From an uncultured Prevotellaceae bacterium (lineage in GTDB: Bacteria; Bacteroidota; Bacteroidia; Bacteroidales; Bacteroidaceae): a stretch of 64,000 bases of DNA. Of the stretch, positions 35,298-43,274 are shown piece after piece. Position 1 is the first letter of the stretch. Each line of letters begins with the position of its first letter. The notes under the pieces are model-generated. The model saw nothing but the letters and a program-made list of their open reading frames with translations. It was not told the DNA's origin and did no database searches. Location: the NCBI GenBank assembly GCA_900318115.1, contig ONJJ01000005.1, forward strand, positions 1-64,000, in the 5' to 3' direction. The translations under genes and the position numbers were made by a program.

Positions 35298-35312
35298 AGG
35301 GGCTATGCTTTT

Positions 35313-35350
35313 GGTTCTTCACAGGTATTACGTCATTCCTGTGAAGAACC
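35313..35350. terminator. stem-loop between barrel protein and lipoprotein genes
   Basis: A perfect 13-base inverted repeat (GGTTCTTCACAGG and its complement) with a 12-base loop, just after the outer-membrane protein stop. It may be a terminator, a partial terminator or an mRNA-stabilising structure ahead of the lipoprotein genes. Confidence 0.6.
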
Positions 35351-35360
35351 ATGTTTTTAA

Positions 35361-36017
35361 TCAGAACATTAATCCGAGAGTTATGTGAGCGCGTCCGATT
35401 TTGCACTTCTCAAATATTTCCATGAAGTCAGTTCCGTAGCCTGCTCCGATATAGATGTCATCGTTGAATTGGAAGTTGGCACCGATTTGCCATCCAATCT
35501 GGAATCGTTTGTGCTGCAGAGCATCAGACACATCGTCATCGTCGAAAATATCGAGGGATTTGTCATAATCATCGTGGGTGAGATTTCCCCATACGTTGAC
35601 TCGCATGTTGAAGCCAAAATAAGGTGCAATGGCAAACTTATTTGTTATGTGCCAGGCATAAGTAAGGTTTACGGGAACACCGATTGACAGCATCTTCCAT
35701 TTCAATTCCGAACCAACAAATTCGCTGGTGAATCCGAACTGAAGATTACCTCCAACCTCAATATAGAGGGGCTGACTTTGCATAACATTGATAGCGCGTG
35801 AGACACCAAAGGTGAAACGGTTGAAAGACTCGCTGTCGCCATTCTTGGGGATAAACCTTGAAGGGTTATACTGGACGTACACACTGGTCCAATCTTTGAT
35901 TTCGACTGGGGTGGAACTGCCTGTAGATTTTGTGGAACCTGAGGCGTTGGTGAACTGTGCGAAAGCTGTTCCGCAGGATAGCAGCACGAAGGCTGCTGCA
36001 AGCATGATTTTCTTCAT
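35361..36017 (-). CDS. outer-membrane beta-barrel protein
   Basis: A 218-residue protein with a signal peptide (cleavage AFA-Q near residue 21) and alternating hydrophobic-aromatic strands typical of small OmpA/OmpW-type barrels, for example TSVYVQYNPSRF, SIGVPVNLTYAWHI, IAPYFGFNMRVNVWG and DIYIGAGYGTDFM. The last strand ends ARAHITLGLMF-like (RAHITLGLMF), with an aromatic terminal residue as expected for BAM-dependent insertion. It lies 33 bases after the TolB-like gene and probably shares its transcript. Confidence 0.8.
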   Translation of the reverse strand: MKKIMLAAAFVLLSCGTAFAQFTNASGSTKSTGSSTPVEIKDWTSVYVQYNPSRFIPKNGDSESFNRFTFGVSRAINVMQSQPLYIEVGGNLQFGFTSEFVGSELKWKMLSIGVPVNLTYAWHITNKFAIAPYFGFNMRVNVWGNLTHDDYDKSLDIFDDDDVSDALQHKRFQIGWQIGANFQFNDDIYIGAGYGTDFMEIFEKCKIGRAHITLGLMF

Positions 36018-36050
36018 TGTGAAAAGTGGTTTTATAGTTATTAAATAGGG

Positions 36051-37025
36051 TTATTCCACAGCGAAATTCATCATCCACACATTAGCTGTAGCAGTTGCGC
36101 TGCCGCGTTGGGAGATGAAGAAAATATAGCCTCCGTCGCGGCTCCAGGCGGGGCTAAGGTCGTCGGCAGCATGGTAGGTGAGCTGCGAGAGTTGCGACCC
36201 GTCTATGCGGCAGACATAGATGTCTGTGTTCCAGTAGCTGAACGCCTCTGTGGCTATCTCCGAGCTGCCTACCATCAATATCCATTTCCCATCAGGCGAG
36301 ATGGAGGGGGTGGTGAAGCTCTTATGGGGATCAGAGACGATGCACTCTTCCACACTCGTGGTGTAGTCTATGCGCCAGATCTCACTACGTCCCTCTGCAT
36401 TCATGCGTGCACAGAGCACAGATTTTCCGTCCGATAGAGGACAGGGGTTCATTCCGCGCGTATAATTAGAAAGGAAGTTATTTTCCACGCTATAGCTCCA
36501 GATGTTCGATCCGTTGTTTTCCTGACGGGTGAAGAATATTTGCTTTTTATCCACGGAGTACACGGGCGAGTAGTCTTGATTGCCGCTGGTTATCTGGCGG
36601 CATACGTATCCGTTTTCTGCGTCCGTCTGAAAGATTTGGTTCTGTTTCCCACTTTGTTCAGAGAAAACGATCTTCTGTCCATCGGGTGAATAACTGAAGT
36701 CCAGTACGCTCTGGCGATTGGTTCGTTGGCGGGAACTGCCTTGCTGCTGGATATTCTTGATAAAGATGTTGGTCATGCCATTGCGGGCAGAGAGGTAGGC
36801 CAGCTGAGTGTTGTCTAAAGAGATGTCCAAAATACGATTAGACAGCCACCCTACTCCTTGACGTGTTCGTTTGACGATGGGCATACACACCATATCGTTG
36901 TCTGATGTCATTCGAGTGAACTGGATACCAGATTCTTGCGGAACATAGACCACGGAATAGTCTACGTTTTGAGCCGTTGTATAGTTGCACACAAGCGCAA
37001 CCGCAAATAAGAGATAATGTTTCAT
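36051..37025 (-). CDS. exported TolB-like WD40/PD40 propeller protein
   Basis: A 324-residue protein with a signal peptide (MKHYLLFAVALVCNYTTA) and about five PD40-type blades, each with an SPDGK/SPDGQ-like turn (DFSYSPDGQKIVFSEQ, SISPDGKWILMVGS, SPAWSRDGGYIFFISQ). The fold matches the beta-propeller of TolB and of DPP4-type enzymes, but no catalytic domain is attached. The ATG at 37025 begins the signal peptide; the open frame upstream to 37091 overlaps the -7 element. It may serve as a periplasmic partner of the neighbouring barrel protein. Confidence 0.75.
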   Translation of the reverse strand: MKHYLLFAVALVCNYTTAQNVDYSVVYVPQESGIQFTRMTSDNDMVCMPIVKRTRQGVGWLSNRILDISLDNTQLAYLSARNGMTNIFIKNIQQQGSSRQRTNRQSVLDFSYSPDGQKIVFSEQSGKQNQIFQTDAENGYVCRQITSGNQDYSPVYSVDKKQIFFTRQENNGSNIWSYSVENNFLSNYTRGMNPCPLSDGKSVLCARMNAEGRSEIWRIDYTTSVEECIVSDPHKSFTTPSISPDGKWILMVGSSEIATEAFSYWNTDIYVCRIDGSQLSQLTYHAADDLSPAWSRDGGYIFFISQRGSATATANVWMMNFAVE

Positions 37026-37058
37026 GTGAGTAAGAGAATAATTAAGTGATTTCGGCGG

Positions 37059-37066
37059 CAAAGGTA
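37059..37066 (-). promoter_or_regulatory. -7 promoter element for the TolB-like gene
   Basis: TACCTTTG on the minus strand, 34 bases before the start. The -33 box is poor (TTTC at 17 bases). Confidence 0.5.
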
Positions 37067-37173
37067 CAGCTTTATATTCGTACGAAAGCATGACTTGCGG
37101 AGTATGTCTTTTGCCTATTTTGTATAAAGTTATTGTACAAAAGGTGAATAAAAGTTAGGATTGGGGCATAAAA

Positions 37174-37205
37174 TTTGGTAGGTTGAAGAAAAAGGTCTAT
37201 CTTTG
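37174..37205 (+). promoter_or_regulatory. Bacteroidetes-type promoter for the structured leader/XRE gene
   Basis: TTTG (37174-37177), 20 bases, TATCTTTG (37198-37205): full consensus. The predicted start near 37212 gives a leader of about 270 bases, unusually long for this organism type. Confidence 0.8.
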
Positions 37206-37318
37206 CGCACGACAATAGTGTCACCAACCATTAAACATAATTGCCTATCTAAACATTTATTTCGTCAACATAAAAAGGCCATTTAGATGACCTATATATG
37301 AGCTTAAAGACTCCTTCT

Positions 37319-37435
37319 CTATGCTGAAAACCGCCAAATGAAGTAACCGAGAATGAGGTCTGAGGGTTCACGCCGCAAGGCGTGGACTGTTCAGCCTTAT
37401 CTGGTTACAAGGCGCTTGGCGGTGCCTCAGCATAG
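37319..37435 (+). ncRNA. nested-helix structured RNA in the leader of the small XRE gene
   Basis: The 117 bases fold on paper into one long hairpin of five nested helices. P1: CTATGCTGA (37319-37327) with TCAGCATAG (37427-37435). P2: CCGCCAA (37331) with TTGGCGG (37416). P3: GTAACC (37343) with GGTTAC (37403). P4: 10 pairs with one bulged U between 37353-37363 and 37391-37400. P5: 10 pairs closed by a GCAA tetraloop at 37375-37378. P1, P2 and P3 are fully Watson-Crick. The element lies downstream of a strong promoter and 46 bases before the XRE start. It does not match the consensus of TPP, cobalamin, SRP or 6S RNAs that I can recall. It could be a leader regulator or a separate small RNA. 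Confidence 0.7.
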
Positions 37436-37481
37436 GATAAGTACCTGAATAGATTCACGCTTTTTCTATACATTATTTTAT

Positions 37482-37706
37482 ATGAAACCCATCGGCCAAC
37501 AAATTGAAGAGGAACTACGCCATCAAGAGCGCAGCGTTAGCTGGTTCGCACGCAAGCTATACTGCAACCGCCAAAACGTCTACGACATCTTTCGGCGTAC
37601 CAATATCGATGCAGAGCTCTTGCTCCGAATCTCCCTTGTATTAGGTCGTAACTTTTTCGATGAGTATGTGGCAGAATACGAGCAAGGTGCCTCATCGAAT
37701 ATCTAA
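37482..37706 (+). CDS. small XRE-like regulator
   Basis: A 74-residue one-domain DNA-binding protein. Its helix-turn-helix is visible in SVSWFARKLYCNRQNVYDIF, followed by RRTNIDAELLLRISLVLGRNF. Single-domain proteins of this kind (often starting MxPIGxxIExE) are common in Bacteroidales and not well studied. It has a leader of about 270 bases that contains the structured RNA. Its stop nearly meets the stop of the convergent sulfatase-type gene (overlap of 4 bases at 37703-37706). Its targets are unknown. Confidence 0.85.
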   Translation: MKPIGQQIEEELRHQERSVSWFARKLYCNRQNVYDIFRRTNIDAELLLRISLVLGRNFFDEYVAEYEQGASSNI

Positions 37707-39229
37707 TGTTTAAAAATGCTCTTAGAGAAATCTAATATAGGAGAGTCTATGCTAAAAAAGTCCAGCACACTATGATATAAGCAATATTGCTCCACTAAGG
37801 GCAGATGCTTTGTCTTCATGGACTTATCATTAGTCCAGACGAGGAAAGGAATCTCCGTTTGCTCCTTCGGTGCCATGAACATGGGGAGCCCATGCATGTA
37901 GAGGTTGTTCTCGCCCAATGATTCACCATGGTCTGACATATAGAGGACACATGAGCGGCAATCGGGAATATTGCGCAACTGACTGATTACTGCATGGATG
38001 AGATAGTCTGTATAAACTATGCTGTTGTCGTAGGCGTTCAAGAGTTCCATATGGTTGGCACGTGACATTTCGACAGTCTTGCAGACTGGGGTGAACACTT
38101 CAAACTGGGGCGGATAATTGGTGCTATAGGTAGGCCCGTGGTTAGTATAGGTATGAATGACCACGAACTGCTTTTTTTTATCACACGCGCGGATCTCATC
38201 CTCCAGACCACATAACAGAATGCCGTCATACTGCCACTGGTCTGCGTTCGGATAGAGCTCCCGCAACTGGCCGATTTTTACATAGTTTGGAAAATGCGTG
38301 GGTGGTTCACCCCAGTTACTGGTGCGCCAAGATACATCAACACCTATTCGATAAAGGTAGTTCGGCAGAATTTCATATAGTTCGTCCGATGGCGCGGGCT
38401 GCATCATGGCGCGCACAGCGGAAATGGTATTGGTGGCAGCTGCCACGGCAGGGAGAGCCGTCAGGCTGTCATTGGCCGTGTAGGGGTTGGTATCTCTCGA
38501 GTATCCGAAGTAGCGGAAATGATCCCTTCTGGCCGATTCACCGATTATCAGCACGCACACATCACGACTCTCGGTTACAATCCGACCGTCGGGAAGCTGG
38601 ATTTCCTTTGCTTTCTTTTTCATGCTGGAGTTATAGTAGCGACATGTGTTCACGATGTAGGACCACGGTGCAATGAGGCTGCCCAACTCCGTCGCATTCT
38701 GGTCTATCCAGGTCCAATTGCTCATGTTGACCAAAGCCAAAGTAACCAGTATTGCAACAGAACATCCTGTTCTATTGAGGAAGCGCCGTCCACTGCCATA
38801 GTCAGTTTTTCGAACGAATATATAGATGCAAGGTGGAAGTCCCAAGAGCAAGGCGTATGCCCCCAATGTCCAGGAAAAAAAACTTGATGCTTCAGAGTAC
38901 TGTGTGCCTAGCACATTACCCATCATACCAGCTGTGACGAGAACTTCATAGCAATTTACAAAATATAACATGATGGCATTGCCAATCATGGTTAATGTTA
39001 TCAAGCACTTTCCGACGAAACGTCCCAGATATAGAATCACATAGTAAAAAAAGTAGTCCACCCCCAACATCATCAGCACGGCAGAGGCTGTGAGCTGCCA
39101 TGTATTCCAACCACCTTCCATTCGTAGCAAGGCATGTTGAAAGAAAGGAAGATTGAAGACGACTATTGTGTAAGCAGCCAGTGCCAAGCACTTGGTACTC
39201 AATTTTACTGTTTCCTGAAACACTTGCAT
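37703..39229 (-). CDS. EptA-like phosphoethanolamine transferase (sulfatase fold)
   Basis: This family transfers phosphoethanolamine from phosphatidylethanolamine to lipid A or LPS core at the outer face of the inner membrane. The 508-residue product has five N-terminal membrane helices and a C-terminal sulfatase-fold domain beginning VCVLIIGESARRDHFRYFGY. The likely phospho-acceptor threonine lies in AAATNTISAV, and the metal-site motif MSDHGESLGE is present. The ATG at 39229 is preferred; an upstream in-frame start at 39280 would extend deep into the preceding gene. Even so it overlaps that gene by 25 bases, implying coupled expression. LPS modification also fits the neighbouring core genes. 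Confidence 0.88.
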   Translation of the reverse strand: MQVFQETVKLSTKCLALAAYTIVVFNLPFFQHALLRMEGGWNTWQLTASAVLMMLGVDYFFYYVILYLGRFVGKCLITLTMIGNAIMLYFVNCYEVLVTAGMMGNVLGTQYSEASSFFSWTLGAYALLLGLPPCIYIFVRKTDYGSGRRFLNRTGCSVAILVTLALVNMSNWTWIDQNATELGSLIAPWSYIVNTCRYYNSSMKKKAKEIQLPDGRIVTESRDVCVLIIGESARRDHFRYFGYSRDTNPYTANDSLTALPAVAAATNTISAVRAMMQPAPSDELYEILPNYLYRIGVDVSWRTSNWGEPPTHFPNYVKIGQLRELYPNADQWQYDGILLCGLEDEIRACDKKKQFVVIHTYTNHGPTYSTNYPPQFEVFTPVCKTVEMSRANHMELLNAYDNSIVYTDYLIHAVISQLRNIPDCRSCVLYMSDHGESLGENNLYMHGLPMFMAPKEQTEIPFLVWTNDKSMKTKHLPLVEQYCLYHSVLDFFSIDSPILDFSKSIFKH

Positions 39230-40425
39230 TGTTTGAACATAATATGGTAATAAATCCGAAAAGTCAAACACAGCCCGCAAATTACCAATAGGTTATACAG
39301 CACTGTCAATGGCCAGTTCACCTGTTGAGGGGCATTATTGAAGGGGCTCGTTGAGATGGCTGCATTGTAGCGAGCAAAAGGATTGGTATAAATGACCTCT
39401 CCCTCGGGGAAAAAGGCGGTTAGGCGGACATAGTGATCAGCTGGCTGAAAGACGTAACGAAGGGAGTCACTGTTCTTCACCATCGCTAGTGTCTGATGGT
39501 TCTGACCAGTGACACGAATGCTGTCTGCAACAACGGAGAGTTGTAGGAAAATCGTGTCAGATAGGAGACCAATGTTCTGAATGAATGGCAGACGCTTGTT
39601 CTTTTTATACTTAACAGCCCAATCGCCGTGCCCATAATCTGGCACTCGCATGGCATAGAAGCAGCCGCTGAGCAATGTTTTCTTCAAGTCTTGATAGTGT
39701 CCGGAAGGGGTACAAAGGAAATTACAGCGTACGCCAATGTGATAGGAACGGTCAGGTTTATGTAAGTCGTCATTAGCCAGGCCGAAGCTATAGTGACCAG
39801 CACTCAGTGCCCAGTCCCAATACTCATTTTCTGTACTTTTACCGGTGTCCAGTTCGATGAGATGGTAGCCAGACAGCGCTTCCATGTGTTTTTTACAGGT
39901 TCCGATGGTGCGATAAGGATGGTTGATTTGGATAAAATCCGAGTTCGCTCCTAAATAGTCCAGCTCAAACTGCTTCTGTGATGCAAGCAGTGGCAATAAC
40001 GGGTCGAAATGTATCACCCTCTCGCTACCGAAGACCAACTTATGGAATTTAAGAGGACTATAACCATGCTCATAGACATTGACTTGCAAGGACGGGTCAA
40101 AGGGATGCGGGGTGATTTCATTGTGGTTGGAGAATGTGACAATATCGTAGCCCAGTTTCTCTAGAGCTTTCCACGTCTCCATCGGCCAGTATTTGCATTC
40201 ATTGAAAGGCAGCGGTCCCTTCACTCGGGTGTGGGTATGGAAAAGGGCGCGTTTCCAGCAGTGAGTAGAATCCAGATCTTGATATGGATTGTAGATGTCC
40301 GGTCCCTCAAAAGGAGTAGCTGTGCGAAAGCGATAAATGGGACTGAAGTCAGTGAGTAGTACAGCCAATATGGGGATGAGTAATATCGTGACAAAGATTT
40401 TGCCAATAAAGCGGAATAATTTCAT
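39205..40425 (-). CDS. membrane-anchored PHP-domain protein
   Basis: A 406-residue protein with an N-terminal membrane helix (about 7-28), a PHP-type metallohydrolase domain and a C-terminal membrane helix (about 375-395). PHP metal-binding motifs are visible: LFHTHTRV, VTFSNHNEITPH, an isolated INHPYR and GLANDDLHKP. The domain should face the periplasm because it follows a signal-anchor-like helix. PHP enzymes hydrolyse phosphate esters. The gene directly precedes and overlaps the EptA-like gene, so a role in trimming or turning over LPS phosphate groups or phosphoethanolamine is suggested but untested. The ATG at 40425 is chosen over a GTG three codons upstream. Confidence 0.75.
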   Translation of the reverse strand: MKLFRFIGKIFVTILLIPILAVLLTDFSPIYRFRTATPFEGPDIYNPYQDLDSTHCWKRALFHTHTRVKGPLPFNECKYWPMETWKALEKLGYDIVTFSNHNEITPHPFDPSLQVNVYEHGYSPLKFHKLVFGSERVIHFDPLLPLLASQKQFELDYLGANSDFIQINHPYRTIGTCKKHMEALSGYHLIELDTGKSTENEYWDWALSAGHYSFGLANDDLHKPDRSYHIGVRCNFLCTPSGHYQDLKKTLLSGCFYAMRVPDYGHGDWAVKYKKNKRLPFIQNIGLLSDTIFLQLSVVADSIRVTGQNHQTLAMVKNSDSLRYVFQPADHYVRLTAFFPEGEVIYTNPFARYNAAISTSPFNNAPQQVNWPLTVLYNLLVICGLCLTFRIYYHIMFKQCKCFRKQ

Positions 40426-40450
40426 AAGGGACACAATTCAAATTTTGCTG

Positions 40451-40458
40451 CAAAGATA
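40451..40458 (-). promoter_or_regulatory. -7 promoter element for the PHP/EptA-like pair
   Basis: TATCTTTG on the minus strand, 26 bases before the start; a weak CTTG lies 16 bases further upstream. Confidence 0.55.
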
Positions 40459-40555
40459 CAGCCTTTTCCGATAACAAGAGACCTATTGCAGACGTATATT
40501 TGTAGCCGATTCTGTACAAGGTCTTTATACAATCATGCAGATTTTATTGTGGCAA

Positions 40556-40587
40556 TTTGCTACATTAAGGTCAAAGGTGTATCTTTG
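40556..40587 (+). promoter_or_regulatory. Bacteroidetes-type promoter for the LPS kinase-like gene
   Basis: TTTG (40556-40559), 20 bases, TATCTTTG (40580-40587): full consensus, 26 bases before the ATG. Confidence 0.8.
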
Positions 40588-40613
40588 CACGCGTCAAATA
40601 TACTTCCACAGAG

Positions 40614-41435
40614 ATGATCAAACAGCAATGTAATGCAGTCTTGCAGGATAATCCCATCTTTCTCTCGTTTGTCGAAACTCTACCGCAGAAATTCGACAGC
40701 CTTGGAGAGATTGTTCATGATGCGCGGAATCAATTGAGGAAAGTCGAGGTTGCTGATTGGGGAATACAGGATTTGCCCGAAGTGATGATCAAGAAATATC
40801 ATGGTCTTTTCTTATTCCAACGGATATGGTATTCATTCTTCCGTGCTCCCAAATGCCGTCGTGCATACAACAACACAGTAGAATTGCGTCGTCGTGGCCT
40901 GCCTGCAGTAGAAGAGGTTGCCTGCGTGGAAGTCTGGAGTCACGGACTGTTCAAATATGGTTTCTTTATAAGCAAGGTTGGGAAGGGGGAACGAATGGAT
41001 TCTCTGATTGTAAAGCTAAAGGATAAAGGAGAAGAAATACATAAGATTACTCATCAGGCTGCCTTGTTGGTAGCTCATGTTCACCAGCACGGAGTTATTT
41101 ACAGAGATATGAACCCCGGTAACCTGCTTTGCACTCATTCCAGTAATAGCCATGAGTGGCAAATTAGTCTTATTGACACTAATAGGGCACGTATTTCAGC
41201 ATCTGACAGTCCTCTTCCATTGGCTTCATGTATTCCAGATCTTATTCTCATGAATCCCATTCTTGGAATCGAGGACGCATTTGTAAACGACTATTTACAT
41301 ATTAGGGGTTTCTATAGTGCAAAACTATGCAAAGATATTCGCCAGATACAATATCGGAAATACGAGCGGAAAAAGCCTTTAAAAGAAAGGCTGGGGCGAT
41401 TCAAAGCATTGTATTTCAAGTGGCTGAATAAGTAG
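40614..41435 (+). CDS. LPS core kinase-like protein (Kdo/heptose kinase family)
   Basis: A 273-residue protein with the protein-kinase-like fold used by KdkA, WaaP and InaA. The catalytic loop is VIYRDMNPGNLL (Asp and Asn in the HRDxxxxN position) and the metal-binding aspartate lies in LIDTNRAR. The N-terminal part has the expected lysine (VMIKKYHG) for ATP. It likely phosphorylates Kdo or another core sugar at the inner face of the inner membrane. It stands alone on the plus strand with its own promoter, in the middle of minus-strand LPS genes; its end overlaps the end of the GT2 gene by 20 bases (convergent). Confidence 0.85.
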   Translation: MIKQQCNAVLQDNPIFLSFVETLPQKFDSLGEIVHDARNQLRKVEVADWGIQDLPEVMIKKYHGLFLFQRIWYSFFRAPKCRRAYNNTVELRRRGLPAVEEVACVEVWSHGLFKYGFFISKVGKGERMDSLIVKLKDKGEEIHKITHQAALLVAHVHQHGVIYRDMNPGNLLCTHSSNSHEWQISLIDTNRARISASDSPLPLASCIPDLILMNPILGIEDAFVNDYLHIRGFYSAKLCKDIRQIQYRKYERKKPLKERLGRFKALYFKWLNK

Positions 41436-42243
41436 GACTGTGCTTGCTGAGGCCATTCAAACATCTGTACTCTCCTTGCATTCTTTTAGAATTTCCTAAT
41501 GCCATGTTTTCACTTTGGTCTGTCCATGAAAGCGGATGCCAAAGATGATATTGAACTGCCAAATTACGTAAGGAGATAAAGTGATAGCCTGCCATCTGAA
41601 AACGCCAGACGAGATCTGTATCTTCACCATATGCTGGAGCTACATAGTCCTCATCAAAGCCATTAATGTGTTCGATTGCCTCTCGAGAGAAGGACATATT
41701 ACATCCCGTCAAATAATTGAGCTTCCGTGATTTGGGAATAAAACTTAACAAGCCGTCTGGTGATATAAAAATACCTTCCTCTGCCCGTTTGGTGCCTCGA
41801 TGCCATAGCAGGGCCATCAGCATGAAAGATTGTAAGGTCTTTATTGATGATGGGTTGCTGATGATTCTTTCAGACAACTTTTGGTTCAACAGGGCACGTT
41901 TACCAGCAAGAATTGCATTGGGATGAAAGTGTCGCTCATGCATCTCTATGAAACGAGGATGTAAGACACAATCACCATCGATGAAGATAAGGTGATTGGC
42001 CCGAGCTGCACAAATAGCACGGTTCAATGCCCGATTCTTTCTCCATCCCTCATCGGGTTGGGTTAGGTGTTGCCACGGCGTATTGAACGGCCACCGAGAT
42101 AGGAATTCTTTCATCTCGGTGCTTTCTCCGTCTTCTGAAATTATGACTTCAAAATCCTGAACTGTTTGATAGTAAAGGCTATGCAACACAGCTCTCAAGA
42201 AACGTGTATTTTTGTAAACAGATATGATTAATGAACAATTCAT
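41416..42243 (-). CDS. family 2 glycosyltransferase
   Basis: A 275-residue GT-A fold enzyme with CSLIISVYKN at the start, an acidic IISEDGES, the metal-binding IDGDCVLHP motif (DxD-like) and a late WRFQMAGYHF segment with an aspartate in GEDTDLVWRF. It resembles the KdtX/WaaE-type transferases that build LPS inner core, but the sugar is not readable. It is the last gene of the minus-strand LPS run and ends convergently against the kinase gene. Confidence 0.9.
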   Translation of the reverse strand: MNCSLIISVYKNTRFLRAVLHSLYYQTVQDFEVIISEDGESTEMKEFLSRWPFNTPWQHLTQPDEGWRKNRALNRAICAARANHLIFIDGDCVLHPRFIEMHERHFHPNAILAGKRALLNQKLSERIISNPSSIKTLQSFMLMALLWHRGTKRAEEGIFISPDGLLSFIPKSRKLNYLTGCNMSFSREAIEHINGFDEDYVAPAYGEDTDLVWRFQMAGYHFISLRNLAVQYHLWHPLSWTDQSENMALGNSKRMQGEYRCLNGLSKHSPTYSAT

Positions 42244-42252
42244 ACTACAACG

Positions 42253-43251
42253 TTATGATATGATTTGAACTATATCATCAGGAGTAAGAGCTCCCATACA
42301 TGCATTATTTCCCCTGTGGCAACGTTTGCAGCCCGCTATAGAGCATGGTTGACAAGGTAAGCCTGCGACAAGAGCGTCTTCTCCTTTCTGACCAAAGCCC
42401 ATGAAGCCACACGCAGGTGTCGTACTTCCCCAAATGGAGACTACACGCGTGTCCACGAGGCTGGCAAGATGCATATTGGCCGAGTCCATGGTCAACATCA
42501 CATCAAGATGAGCCATCAAGGCCAACTCCTCTTCCAAAGTCATGTTTCCGGCGACTGAGATAACATTCGGATATCCTATTGTCCATTTTTCCAGTTCTTC
42601 TGCTTCTGCGCCTCGGGCACCAAAAAGGAACAAAACCGTATCAGCTCGATGAGAGAGCTGTTGCACCACCTTTTTCATCTGTGCCAGAGGATAAATCTTG
42701 GTCTGATAACGTGCAAAGGGAGCAATACCCACCCAATGTTGGGTGCCTTTCGCCGAGATGCCCTGCGCCGGAAATTGGGGAAGGTCCTCGGGGAAGAGAG
42801 ATGTGAAAGTCATCTCCGTCGGAAGGCCAAGGCGTGCAAATACATCCATATATCGAAGCACAAAAGGCCGCGATGACACTTGCCGATGTGACAAGATTTC
42901 TCTGCGCTGCATACGGTTCTTATCCAGCATGACCACCTTTGCTCCTCCTGCAAACAGGACCCAGTCAATGATCCATGAGCGAAGCACATTGTGCAGATCG
43001 GCAACCGCCGAGAAATGGAATTCTGCTAACTTACACAACAACCTCACTGTGCCTAAGAAGCCAAGCACCTCTCTGGGTTCCACTGTTAGCATGATAATAT
43101 TTTCTGGCCGATGAAGAAACAGACGGGCACAGAAAGAAGTCGTGAGGACAAAGAAACGATGCTGCGGAAAGGCTTTGGCGACACTGTAGAGTGCTGGGAT
43201 GGTCATGGCTACATCACCGAGAGCAGAAAGGCGGATGATAAGAATATTCAT
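42253..43251 (-). CDS. family 9 glycosyltransferase (heptosyltransferase type)
   Basis: The 332-residue product starts with IIRLSALGDVAMTIP, the GT9 signature, and contains MTMDSANMHLASLV, the C-terminal NDP-sugar binding part (usually D-S-G-xxH). The C-terminus carries a cluster of cysteines (PCQPC then CKRCH and NNAC), common in Bacteroidetes GT9 enzymes and possibly metal binding. It transfers a heptose or similar sugar to LPS core in the cytoplasm. It lies 9 bases upstream of the GT2 gene on the same strand. Confidence 0.92.
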   Translation of the reverse strand: MNILIIRLSALGDVAMTIPALYSVAKAFPQHRFFVLTTSFCARLFLHRPENIIMLTVEPREVLGFLGTVRLLCKLAEFHFSAVADLHNVLRSWIIDWVLFAGGAKVVMLDKNRMQRREILSHRQVSSRPFVLRYMDVFARLGLPTEMTFTSLFPEDLPQFPAQGISAKGTQHWVGIAPFARYQTKIYPLAQMKKVVQQLSHRADTVLFLFGARGAEAEELEKWTIGYPNVISVAGNMTLEEELALMAHLDVMLTMDSANMHLASLVDTRVVSIWGSTTPACGFMGFGQKGEDALVAGLPCQPCSIAGCKRCHRGNNACMGALTPDDIVQIIS

Positions 43252-43274
43252 GTTCTATAGTTCCGTTAGTCATA

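Noticed and set aside
37319..37435. TPP riboswitch, SRP RNA or retron RNA
   Set aside because: Some TPP-like letters (CTGAGG, ATCTGGTTA) occur, but the helices nest into one hairpin rather than the TPP three-way junction. The SRP core (AGGUC...AGCAG) is absent. No reverse transcriptase gene is present for a retron.
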